Source of the DNA: Dendrolimus kikuchii
Taxonomy: Eukaryota; Arthropoda; Insecta; Lepidoptera; Lasiocampidae
Length of the DNA stretch: 64,000 bases
Assembly (NCBI GenBank): GCA_019925095.2
Contig: CM034392.1
Location: forward strand, 14,766,387 to 14,830,386
Direction: 5' to 3'
Position numbers and translations under genes: made by a program. This document shows, piece by piece, positions 24,511 to 36,600 of this stretch (within the stretch, counting starts at the first letter, position 1; each line of letters starts with the position of its first letter). The notes under the pieces were generated by a model that saw nothing but the letters and a program-made list of their open reading frames with translations, searched no databases and was not told where the DNA came from.

Positions 24511-26097
24511 CATACTTGTGAGCTAACTTACCGTAAGGCACAATTGCAAGTAATTGAAATTTCTAGTGTTTGGGTACAGTTGGTATTGAAGCCAATATGT
24601 AGTGCAGTAGTTTGATTCAATATTGGCCTTTTCAAATTAGAGCCAAGCTTGGATGCAAAGTTGAATTCAATGTGAGGCCGCGGCTTTAGTACAGTGGGTA
24701 CTTAGCTATTTTTACATGCAAGAAGTTCCGCTCGAATAAATTGTGCTGTAGAGAGCGTATAAAGTATTTATTATACGGTCTACTTTTTACCAGGAATAAA
24801 AATAGTTTCAAATTAAAAAGGAAAAAATGGGACAAAAATCATCTCTATAAAAAAAATTATACAAAAGCAGCTGTTTATGAAATTTAATGAAATCATTTTC
24901 TAGTTACATTTTATACAATGTTTTATTTTTACATTCTGTAGACATAATTTTGTTCCTAAGAATCCTTAAATTTAATGAGACTACTAAATAAATAATATAC
25001 AATCAAAAATTATTTAGATAGTCTCTACCTCCTCTAGTATGTACTTCTACAACTATTATTGCGAGTGTTTTATTTACAATTTTATTAAATATTAACGTAA
25101 TGGACACATAATAAAAAACATAATCTTATGCTTAGAACAGTATTATTGGTTCAAATATAAAGAAAATTTTGGTCCAGCTAAGTCCTATACTAAATGCAAC
25201 TTCTAGACAAATAGGGTAATATTGCTATCATGTCTTATATTATTTAGTATAAATTTACACTGGAAGTATTATGTATGGTGCTAATAATGATACTAATTTA
25301 CGAAAATACGATATAACTTTTATTGTTTAAACTGACCTATTTAAAGATAGGCGAAATATGCCGCAGCTAATATGATTTCAGCTCTAAATAGCCTCATAAT
25401 AGTAGGGAACTCATGACAATATGTATATGATTTAACAAGTAGTTTAATAAATGCTAGTTTTAAAAATATTTATAAACAACAAATACTGAAAATTAATAAA
25501 CAACTTTGAAGAGTCCAACAACTATAATAATTATATCCGATGATAAAAGACTACATTAAAATACTTAAGATTTTTACGAACATAAGTAGAATAAAATAAC
25601 CACAACGGGAACTTGGGAACTTTATAGCCGCTGGACTGTACAATACATTGCATGTCATAAAAAAAAAACTATAACATACTTAAACTATCTACACTAATAT
25701 GTTCAAGAATACTTTAAGGCGAATCGTGATTTTTGTTTCACATGAAATATTTCCAATTATTGTTTATTTTATTTATTTGACTCCCGTACAGTGTAATTTT
25801 TGTTTGTTTGAAGCCTATATAATGTAAATTTTTAAAACTGGGCATCATTGCTTAAAACACAATTACAGAGAACAAAGATCAAAGGAGTTTCACTGTTGAA
25901 CTAAGAGAGCTTAAAAGAGAAATTAAAATTTTCTGTACAAATTAAAATGGTGGAATTAACTTATGAGTTCCAGTCATTTTTGCGAGAAGTGAAAAATCTA
26001 CTGAACCTATTTGTTTGAAACTTGAAAAAAGTGTGTTCTGTATGCCGCTACATAATGGTGCAATGAAAAAGTAAATAGGAATAAAAAATAAATGGCC
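24511..26097. other. Intergenic, nothing recognised
   Basis: AT-rich sequence between RER1 and TOX without a supportable gene or repeat. Confidence 0.35.
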
Positions 26098-26515
26098 GCG
26101 TCACACGGAAGGCTGTTCCTCTAAAAATATAATCCAGATATTAAATCTAATTCAATCCAATGTCAATGGTCGTACTCTCTGCACCTATATTTTTTAATAT
26201 GGTTGATGTACCGATCATAAGATTCGCCGGCCTTTGAAATAGCATCCTCGCGCCGACTGGCGCTTAGATTTTTAATTTTATATCTTGTCTTCATTCCATT
26301 AAAGACTATATAATGTTTATACAAAAGCTTGTGAAAATAAATTACAAACCAAATTGGCAAATTTACAATAGCATAATATTATACATTAATCATATTTTAG
26401 TAATTTATTTTAAAATTATAAATATTGTAAAATACTCCTATTTTCCGATCAAAATCTAATCAATCATAATGTCTTTTTTATTTTAGAGAATAGACCCGTA
26501 ATATCCGTGTGACGC
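26098..26515. repeat. Possible MITE
   Basis: GCGTCACACGGA (26098-26109) and TCCGTGTGACGC (26504-26515) are perfect 12-bp inverted repeats about 400 bp apart, enclosing AT-rich DNA. The flanks do not give a clear target duplication, so this is tentative. Confidence 0.4.
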
Positions 26516-26639
26516 AGTTTTCGTTTTATCAAAATTGACCTCGAGGCTCGTTTATCATTTCTCTCCATTCAATTTAGTTTGAAAACAACAAATTAAACTC
26601 CATTAAAATTAAATATTTAAGGTCCACATGATGGTACAG

Positions 26640-26935
26640 CCGTGAGGTGAGGTCAGCTTTGCATTGGGGCGAGTGATTGCGTAAGCTGCTAGTGGCACCA
26701 GAGGTGAAATGCGGAAAGTGCGCCGCAGGGTGGCGACGCGCGACGGACGTCCTGCGCCACAAGCCGTATCTGTGTACACTCGCACAAACGCATAGCGGGT
26801 GGTTACATTCGCCTATGGACATCTGCATTACAAAGGAGGCTGGTGCTCGCTGCCTATCACGTCCACACTTTAAATCTAGATTTAACATTTTAAAGAGCCC
26901 TATATTGTTGGGAAAACCAGGTAACGTCTAATTCA
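26640..26935 (+). repeat. GC-rich composite repeat fragment
   Basis: A GC-rich block (about 26690-26770) is followed by GGGTGGTTACATTCGCCTAT and GGACATCTGCATTACAAAGG, the core of the family at 9836/59090. The open frames across it are by-products of GC content. Confidence 0.45.
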
Positions 26936-27606
26936 AATTAGATAATAAATCACCATGATCTGATTCTTACATACTATTTATATAAATTAGTGTATTTGTG
27001 GCATTATCATTAGGACTTTATTCTCCAAAAATATGTTGATGAAATGTGTTTCAACCAATTGTTTGAGAACTTAATTCATAGCAAAATAATCTTAATATTT
27101 TTTTCAGTAAGTATAACTTTGACTATGACAATGCCATGTGGCTGGCATGTTATGGCTAGTCCTAAAATAACACTATATTTCTTTATTTAATTGCACTTAA
27201 AAGAGAGAATAATATAGTTACTTGATTTCGCAATCTGAACAATTCATCTTAACTTTTGTATAGAAGAGGTCTCTTGGTATTTTAATTCAGAAAATTATTA
27301 ATAAAAAAAATAGGGTATCTATGGTGTACACATGCAAAGTATTCTTGGACGAAATCCTAATGTCAGTGATTAATATAATAATACAAAACTTGTAGTGAAA
27401 ATGATTTAAAAATAAACAATGTTTTTGCTATAACTGCACTTACATACTTTGGTCATGTACCAGACCAATTCTATGAACTACTGCAAATATGCAGGATAAC
27501 TAAAGTATTAATCATAAGTTTCAAGATCCTTTAATTACAAGACTCATTCTATAACTCCTTAAAATTGTTATTGAATTTGATATGTTCCTAAGGTTAATAA
27601 TAATGT
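26936..27606. other. TOX 3' side
   Basis: Downstream of the TOX stop, read leftwards. It should include the 3' UTR. A minus-strand AATAAA candidate lies near 27183 (plus TTTATT). Nothing else recognised. Confidence 0.4.
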
Positions 27607-27676
27607 TTACTTCACCGCAGAGAAGTTTTGCATCTGACTACTGTTATTGGAAGCCACCCAGGAACTGAAAACATCT
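27607..27676 (-). CDS. TOX exon 12 and stop
   Basis: Acceptor TTACAG|A. It completes [24 protein letters not shown] and TAA (27609-27607). CRDVF.(S/A)WVAS matches the end of TOX4. Confidence 0.92.
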
Positions 27677-30602
27677 CTGTAACAAAAATAAAATACTTTC
27701 GAATATTTGACAATAATAATTATAGGTCTCAAAATTAATTAAACGTAAATAAACATCTGCATTGTAATGAACTAGGTCTTACTAGGTGTACCTATTTACT
27801 AAACTGTATTTGTTACTTTATTCATTGCATACAATCTAGTCTTAGTTTGTGTAAACAAATTATCCTACAGAAATAAATTACCCTATGCTCATCTCAAGGC
27901 TATATTTAAATCGGTTTAATACCGAAACTATAAATAATTCGAATTAAATTCGAATTTGTGGTACAACTCTATTTTGTACATTTAAATGACATATTAGCTG
28001 TATAAAATATTATTTTCAATAAATAATTCGTAGAGGGATGAACGGGATCGTGTACTAATTACAGCACAAACTAGGAATATCTTGGTACTAAATGAATATG
28101 ACCCGCGTTGGACAGGTTGCTTGACATCTTCCATGTGATCAATGTGGATAAGAAATTTTTTATTAATACCACACCACTTTAAAGTTTCATAACTTTTCCA
28201 TTTATACACAGATATTTCAATGACTCATTTACATTTTTAATTTAATTTTCATATATAATAAGAGTTCTTTCACATTAGTCGCAAACAACGCGGCAGTCGC
28301 AGCGCGATTGCACTTCTATACTAAAAAGAGTAGCGCGACACGTGATTGTCATAGCCGACGACTGTGCGGCAGCCGCTGTGCAATACAATTATTGCACAAT
28401 GAGCGAATTTACACGCTGATTTAGAAACGAAGGAGCACTGCATTATTGTCTTTTTTTTTATTATCAACGCGATGTTGATGGCGCCGAAGGAGAACCAAAA
28501 ACAGCAGGAGGAACAATGATGTTTCTTCGTTGGAATCCTTTATTGGAATGAGGTGCGCTACCCTAATCTAAACAAATCGCGCGGCTGTAGTTTTAACAAG
28601 AAGGCATGTCTTGCTGTCGTGCTGCCGCCGCACTGCTTGCGACCTAATGTGAAAGCGTTCTTATCGCAGAAAATGGTAAACCTCTGTGTATGCTTTTTTA
28701 CATACTTGTACATTACAAAAAATTAAATGCTACTCGAACTTTGTTTCATTTATTTAGATTTTTTTTGTGGGAGAAAATATTTTATGTATAGAATAAAATA
28801 AATATCACTTTATTGCTAACTAAATACAAAATTACAAAAATTGACGACTACAATATTAGTATAGTAAAAATAATATATCCTTATCACTTAAAGCAATCTC
28901 TTTCAGGCAACCTAACTAAAAGAATAATTTAATCTAATCTGGCGATTGAACATATATATCTTATAAATTAAATACAAACATATTAATAAGGTATATATTA
29001 ATTAGTCTATAGTATAGCAATTAGGTATAATAATTTAAGAAAAGGTAGTCTTTTCTGAGTGCATTCTTAAATTTAGACAATGATTTGGCCGGCCTCTGAT
29101 AGAAAGAGGCAGCACATTCCAAATTATGACAGCCTGCATTGTAAAAGAGTTATCATAAAAGAATGAAGTGTGTGCAGGTGTCGTTGAGTTTACGATATGT
29201 AAGTGTGCGCAAATTCAAAATGTCAAAACATTCCTTAAGGTAAAGAGGACTACCAGGAATAATAAAGATGTTATAAAAAAAACAAATATGTATTAGTCGA
29301 TGAATATGATGGAGATACTCTTCTGGTAATATTAAAATGAAAAACTTGAAAATAGCTTATTACATGTATTACGTCTAATACTCAGATTTTGAAGACGGGG
29401 GCGAATTTCTTTAACCGTTGAAACTGTCATAATTTAAACTGTGTGTTCCGTTTCGTCTAGTAAATTTTCGGTGTCCTTAACTTCGCGAACAGTCGATCAC
29501 ACACAATATATGATAAATAAATATAGATTTCGGTGTGCCCCTCCCTCATTTATTATTTTGAGTTCTCTTTATATTCTTACCTGCAGTGGCTGACAACACA
29601 TTCATTGGAGCAGTATTCGTCTTCCCATTCACTATTAGGTATTGCTGGGTTTGTGCAGCCCTGACGGATGCACGAAGGTGTACTTTGGTTCTCATTTTGA
29701 TGCTAAATAACAGTATATTATTACTTTTACATAAAACAGTATTATAAAAATGAAATTAAAATGTTATAAATTACTCTACATTCCACTGGAAGCTGTGGTT
29801 GCAATGTGATATGCAAATAACAGACCTCGGGTGCTAACTCACGAGAAGTAAAACAAGTATTAATTTTTAGAGCATTTAAATTTAAAATAGGAAACTGACA
29901 CTTTCGTAACACAAAATGATTTAATAATAAATAAATTGGCAGCCAAGCAGACATTTTATAATTCTAAGATCACACATTATCTTAATCTGTCATTGTAAGT
30001 AATATTCACAACTTGTTTTTTACTTCACTACAAAGAGAATACTTCTTTTTTGGAGGATTATGGCTCGAACGCAGTTTGAATTGGTTTTGCCAATGTACAA
30101 ACAGATTAAGTAAAAGTGAAATGACTGCCATTTAAAGTTAGTGACACATTTATCCAACTCATAGTGTGGCAGTAATACTTGAAAATTAAGGGCAGTAAAA
30201 GGGATTATTATTATTAATATAGGGATTAGTGTTGTTTCTCTTTTAAACAAATAAATGTTATGGTTTCTCTGAAACTGTTGTACAATGATGTACAATTCTA
30301 ATTTTATATCAAACAGTGTCAGTTTATATCTTGTGGACAACTGTTTCTAATTATGAGAAGCTACAAAGTTAGGAGTATATGTTTATCTTCACATTTTAGA
30401 TATTTTTTGTATTGCCACTAATTATATAGTTTTCTTCAATCATTTTAATGAATTAACAAAATTGTTAACTTACATCTGGAGATGGTTGCGGCGCTCCAGA
30501 GTTCCCATTGCTGTTAGGAGAGTGCTTTTCTACTTTAGGTTGCCCAATTTGTTGTTGTTGTTGTTGTTGTTGCTGCTGCTGCTGCTGCTGCTGTTGTTGT
30601 TG

Positions 30603-30633
<31 letters not shown>

Positions 30634-33600
30634 TGTTGTTGTTGTTGCTGCTGCTGTTGTTGCTGCTGCTGATGAAGCTGCTGCTGTTGATGCTGATATT
30701 GCTGCACTTGATGGGCCTGCTGCATTTGTTGGTGAGTTTGTTGAATTTGCTGTCAAAAAAAACCTTCATGTTAAAACTGCTGTGTATATATATTATTATA
30801 CTTCAGGAAATCTGTGGATTTTTTAAACATAGATTGAAAGAAAAGCAGTAAAATTACTTACTTACTTAGTTTTTTTTTATATTGGCTAGTAATGTGGGAA
30901 GCTAGCAATGCCACATGTACAAGCTTCAATTAGAAAAAATACTTCCAAGCAATGCACACATGATATGGAGACAAAAAATAGAAAAGTGGACCCCAGACTT
31001 GAAAGTGGATACTCTGGAGAATATAGTGTAGTTTTGAAAATATGTTGATAATTTTAACAACTAAATTACATCTTATTTACTATAATTTAGAAAAATATAA
31101 ATCCCACTCAAAGTTTAAAAAATGCAGATTTTATTCAATACACTCATTTTAAAATGTAATATGAAAGTATTATTTTAAAAATATCACCTGTTGAGAATGG
31201 TGATACTGCATAGGTGCATGCACTGATCCCATAGGGGGCGATTGAGAGGGGACCTGTCGATAGCCTGGTGGTGACAACCCTGCATTCTGTTGATAGTTAG
31301 TAGGAGACTGTGTGGGCTGGTAGTTCCTTGGCGATTGGGAGACATTGGGTTGGCAATTTTGTGGTGAAGTTGTAGGGTTTACTTGATAGTTTTGTGGGGC
31401 TTGACTTGGTACACTCTGCTAATAAAAAAAAAATTAATAAAATACAAAGCAAAAATATTTTAAACTATGTTAAAGTTATCACATCCTAACAATGGAGGAA
31501 GACACTGTGAGACAATCTGCATATCAAGATAATTGCTGGATGAAATCCACCAATCAAGAAAATCATGGTTGGCTTGCCATTCATTTCTTCAAACCTTTTG
31601 TGTCTGTCTAGTCAATTGAGACTGCATGCACAAATAAACAGGTGCTTTAATTGCATGTATGCAATTAAAACACCTGTTTATTTTTACAATAAATAATATT
31701 TTTAATAAAAATTATATGAATTTAAGTGAGTTCTTTAATTTTTCAACTTCATTGCCTTTAATATGAGGTGGATTCCATGACATCTGGTATTGATGGTTTT
31801 CAAAGGCCACAGGTAAACATAAGATAGTATATTTTATAATAAAATAAAAGAGGCTGAAATTCAAATAGATGAAATAAATTGGTTTGTTCCTTATTCATAG
31901 TTTATAATATGCAATAAGAAATATTTCAAAGCTATGGAATTGGATTTCCATAGAAAAATCACAATAAAACAACTTGGGTAAAAACTGTAGCTAAAAAAAG
32001 CCCTAGTATATTTATACATTCAAAATTTCTTACTGGGTATGACTGTGGAGTCAGGGTCATAGTTCCTTGATAGCTCTGTGGAGACTGTTGTGGATTTGCA
32101 GAATATGCCTGGGCTTGTTGACCAGCATAAGCAGGTTGAGCCTGATTCCCAGGGTAATTCTGTGGGGTGTATCCCTGTGGTGCTTGGGGTGGTACATAAT
32201 TCTGCGGAGAGTGACCATTGCCATAAGGTTGCCCTTGGTAGTAATTACCATATGATGGGTTGGCACTATTGGTGTGATTGTACATTGTTTGATTTTCTTG
32301 TTCACCTCCCTAAAACATTCAGAAATATTTATTTAATATCTAAGGTTTTTTCTTAATCTCTCTTAATCTTAATCACTCTTACAATATTTTTTATGTGCTG
32401 TTAATAAATATTGATTACATATAAGTATAATAAAAATGATAACAATCGTAAAGTTTTTCGCGGTTTTAATTCTTGTTGAAAACCAATAATTATTATTTTA
32501 GAAGCGTTGAAAGAATCATGACTTTTGATGCCTCATGTTTAGCTTTTGCAATAAAATATATTCAATGAAATAACATACAGACGGGAAGAAGCATTAATAA
32601 ACCGGTTTTTTATGAATTTAATGTATGAATATAAAACAGGTCAAAATCTTTTGTCTGAATTTCATTTCGGTTTATATTTACAGTATTTTTCAAATGTATA
32701 AAATTGCGTAAAAATAATCAAGTAAAAAAATTCAAAAACACATTACAAGGTGTATAAAGAACACAACACTTAGGTACACAACACAATATAATGTTTATAA
32801 GCAAAGCTCGTGTGATTTATAACCTCAACTTTGAGCTTTTTAATTCCATTTACCTAAATAAAACTAAGTGGGTATGTTTAGAGTCTTTCAAAGCCGTTGA
32901 AAATACACAATACTGGGATTAACTGACACTATTTTTAATAAGAAAATAAAATGCTGTTTATCCTTCCGTGTTGCAAAGAGCTTTTAAAAGCTGTCAATTG
33001 TATCAATTAACAGATATAAATGACACTGACAGTAACGACGCGACGGCAGCTAGGAACGCCATCTTCAGCACGATAATTACAAATTTTGGTTTAACATATA
33101 CATCGTATAGATGGCGTTAGTGGTTTTGAAATTGGAGTTCACGCACTAGGTTCGTATATTCATGTATGAAATATCTTTTAATCATTTGATTATTTTAGCA
33201 TAGCACACATAGTTCCATACATATTCTTACCTTGGAAACTAGACTTGCTCGGTATGCAGCTAACGCCTTCAAGTATTCCTTTTTGGCTACTTCTGTTTTT
33301 TGTTTATATACCTGTTAAATTAAAATACAAAAAGACATGACAACTGTAAGAATTTTGTATTTACAGAAAATATTTGGAACATTTTAAACATAATTATAAC
33401 AGGTATTAACATTAGCTACAAAAGATCCTTACGCTTTTGTGTTCTGAGTCCAGCCCATCCCACATAGAAGCCACAATTTTAGAGACCTCGCCAAAACTGG
33501 CGTTGGGATTTTGTCCTTTTATCGCAGCTTGCGTATCGCGAAAGAATAATGCATAAGCTGATACGGGCCTAAAATAAAATGAAAATACCAATAAATTCAA

Positions 33601-36600
33601 TAAGTTCGGCAAATATTTGCTTAATTTGCATTTAGATATAGATAGATAGACATAACACTTAATGTTCACTAAAACAAAAATGCACAATAAGACAAAACTT
33701 TACTACAGCGCGTTCCTTCAGTAGCTGGTTACTGAAGAAACCCCCAAAAAGCTCCATCAGCCGTTCCACATGGTGACCGCGGTCGTTATGGTCGTGGCGA
33801 AAACGTCATTAATGACGTGATAATTTTTGATCACGCAATACTCATAACGACCCATGTTAAGAGGTGGGTCGAACAACCGTTCCACTAGAGTTTATAATTG
33901 TAATGCCCGCAAGTAAGAGGAACGGGAAAAATCGCGGTCGCCGTGAGTCACTAGTGGAACGTAGCCATGTTTCCTGAGTGAATTTTCACATCTATGGGCA
34001 GAGTTCTAGAGAACGACGTGGCGAAGGAGTTGGAATAAAATGTTGAAGAATATAATAAGAATACATTTAATAATTTTATTTATTCCATACTTTTGCGGTT
34101 CATTAGGGTCACGTTTTTTCTTCTTTTTTTGAACTTTAGGTTTTTTCTGCATTTGGCCACGATTGATTCCATTATCCATGGGTTCTGGTGATGATCTTTT
34201 AACACCCATATTGCTTACGCCCATCTAAAACAAAAACTTAAGCTGGAATTCAAAACGTTCTAATTACTAGGCTTAATAATAATCTTAAATATTAATTTTA
34301 GAGCAATTTTAGTATAAAAGAAGAATTGGGTAAAAATGAAATAAGTGGCTAAATCAAATCCGCGACATTATTGACCCGGCAAAATTGATTATTTTTGAAA
34401 TTACTTATTATTAATTATTTTTAACGTCATATTTTCTCTCTTCTCTTTTCTTTCACCATATCCCAATTACTTGGGGTCGGCACAATATGTCTTTTCCTTC
34501 CACACTCTTCTATTCTGACATACCTCTTCTGTCACACCGCATATCATCATGTCATCCTTCACACAATCCATCCATCTTTTTTTTGGTCTACCTTTAAATT
34601 TGTACCCATCGATCTTGTCACGTGACTTTCATCCCTCCTCATTATATGCCCATACCAACTTAATCTTCTTCCTCTCAATTTTTCTGTCACAGGTGCAACT
34701 TTCAAAGATCCCCTTATGTACTCATTTCTCACCTTATCCATTCTTGTAACACCACACATCCATCTCAACATTCTCATCTCAGCTGAGTGGAGACGTTTGT
34801 AGTTTATCACTTTAGTGGCCCAACATTCCGACCCGTATAGCATGACTGGTCGTATGATAGATTTATATATTTGACCTTTTAGTTTCAGTGGCATTAGTTT
34901 GTCGCACGTCACACCGGTTACCTGTCTCCACTTCAGCCATGCTACATTTATTCTTCTCCTTACATCCCTCTCTATATCACAATTATTCTGCAGTAGTGAA
35001 CCAAGGTATTTGAATTCGGGGTTACATGGTAGTGTGACTGATTGTAGTTTAAGAGGCACAGCACTAGAGGTCCCGCCGAAATCACAAAACAGGTATTCGG
35101 TTTTGGTTCTACTGTCTTTCAACCCAACATCTTCTAGCGCTTGCCACCACCTGTCAAGTTTGTTTTGTAGTGCCATCCCGTCATCATCTACCAGAACAAT
35201 ATCATCTGTGAAGCGCATGGACTAGGGGGCCTCATCTTGTACCTCTGCGGTCAGTGCATCCATGACAAGCAGAAACAGGTAAGGACTTAAAGCGGATCCC
35301 TGGTGCAAACCTACCCTCACAGGGAACTTGTTCGTGGTTCCTACTGCAGAGTGGACTTGTGTACTAACATTCTCATACATGCTTTCTATCAGTCTTACGT
35401 ACTTCTCTGGCACACCTTTCGCTCTGAGGACCCACCACAGAACTTCTCGGGGGACGCGATCGTATGCTTTCTCAAGATCTATGAAGAATAAAACTACGTT
35501 TTAACGGTTTTAAGCGCGGTAATTTTATTTGATTTTGGTTTTTTCGACGTTTCGGCCACTTTTCAGTGGCCGTGATCACGAAACGTCGAAAAAACCAAAA
35601 TCAAATAAAATTACCGCGCTTAAAACCGTTAAAACGTAGTTTTATTATGTATACAAGTCGCGAAAACTTAAGAAAATATTATCGAAGAAGATCTTTAACG
35701 TCATATTTTCTATCAAGTGATATTTCCACGTTCACACCTTCAGTACACTATAACTTATAATATTGTTTTATTCGAACATGAAAGCTGGATTTTATATAAT
35801 TCCTATATCGCACCCTTAAAATCATAGACCTAAATCAAAATTTTGAATCATTGGATTTAAATATCTATTACATAAAAAATAAGGTACAAAATTGAATAAC
35901 TTGATATTTTTAAAATTAAGTCTAGATTCTAAGGGTGCGATTATGTTGTATAACATAAAATACGATTAAAATTTGGGCTAATACGTTAATTGATAATATT
36001 AGGTTGGGGAAAAAGTTTCTTCGCATTTTATATAAAAATTCAAAAGGTTTTTTTTATAAAGTTTATTTATATTTGACTAAAGTATGTAGGTGCCATTTTG
36101 TTGGATAACTTTTTGCCATCTTGGAGGTAGGGACGTGATGCCATTGCTATAAAAATTTTGGGGCTTCTGATTAAAAAACTGCGACAAGTGTTTTTGGCAG
36201 TCCTCTCGTGATGTTAACCTGACACTGCCTAAGGATTTCTGCAGAGACCGAAACAGGTGAATATCTGAAGGTGCAAGGTCAGGACTATACGGCGGATGCA
36301 TTAACACCTCCCAGCCAAACTCGTAATTTTTGCTGAGTGGCTAAAGATGTGTGAGGTCTAGCGTTATCATGGTGAAAAACCACACCCCTTCTGTTGATTA
36401 ATTCTGGCCGCTTTCGCTCAACTTTTTGCTTTAATCTCATCAGTTGTTTGCAGTACAGTTCAGAATCGATAGTCCTGCCTGACGGTAACAGCTCATAATG
36501 AATAATGCCCTTCCAATCCCACCATACACACAGCATCACCTTGTTGCGAGTTAACCCGGGTTTCGCCACAGCCTGTGAAGCCTGACCGGCCTTTGACCAC

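Noticed and set aside
26574..26931. Overlapping 80-100-aa ORFs on both strands
   Set aside because: GC-rich repeat fragment containing the GGTTACATTCGCCTATGGAC core; no domain.
30462..30851. Plus-strand leucine-rich 129-aa protein
   Set aside because: It is the complement of the CAG/CAA tract of TOX exon 10. The minus strand has splice sites and homology.
35540..35600. Hammerhead ribozyme in the palindrome centre
   Set aside because: There is a stem followed by GAAAC, but the CUGANGA core strand is not present in the right place, so the three-way junction cannot be drawn.
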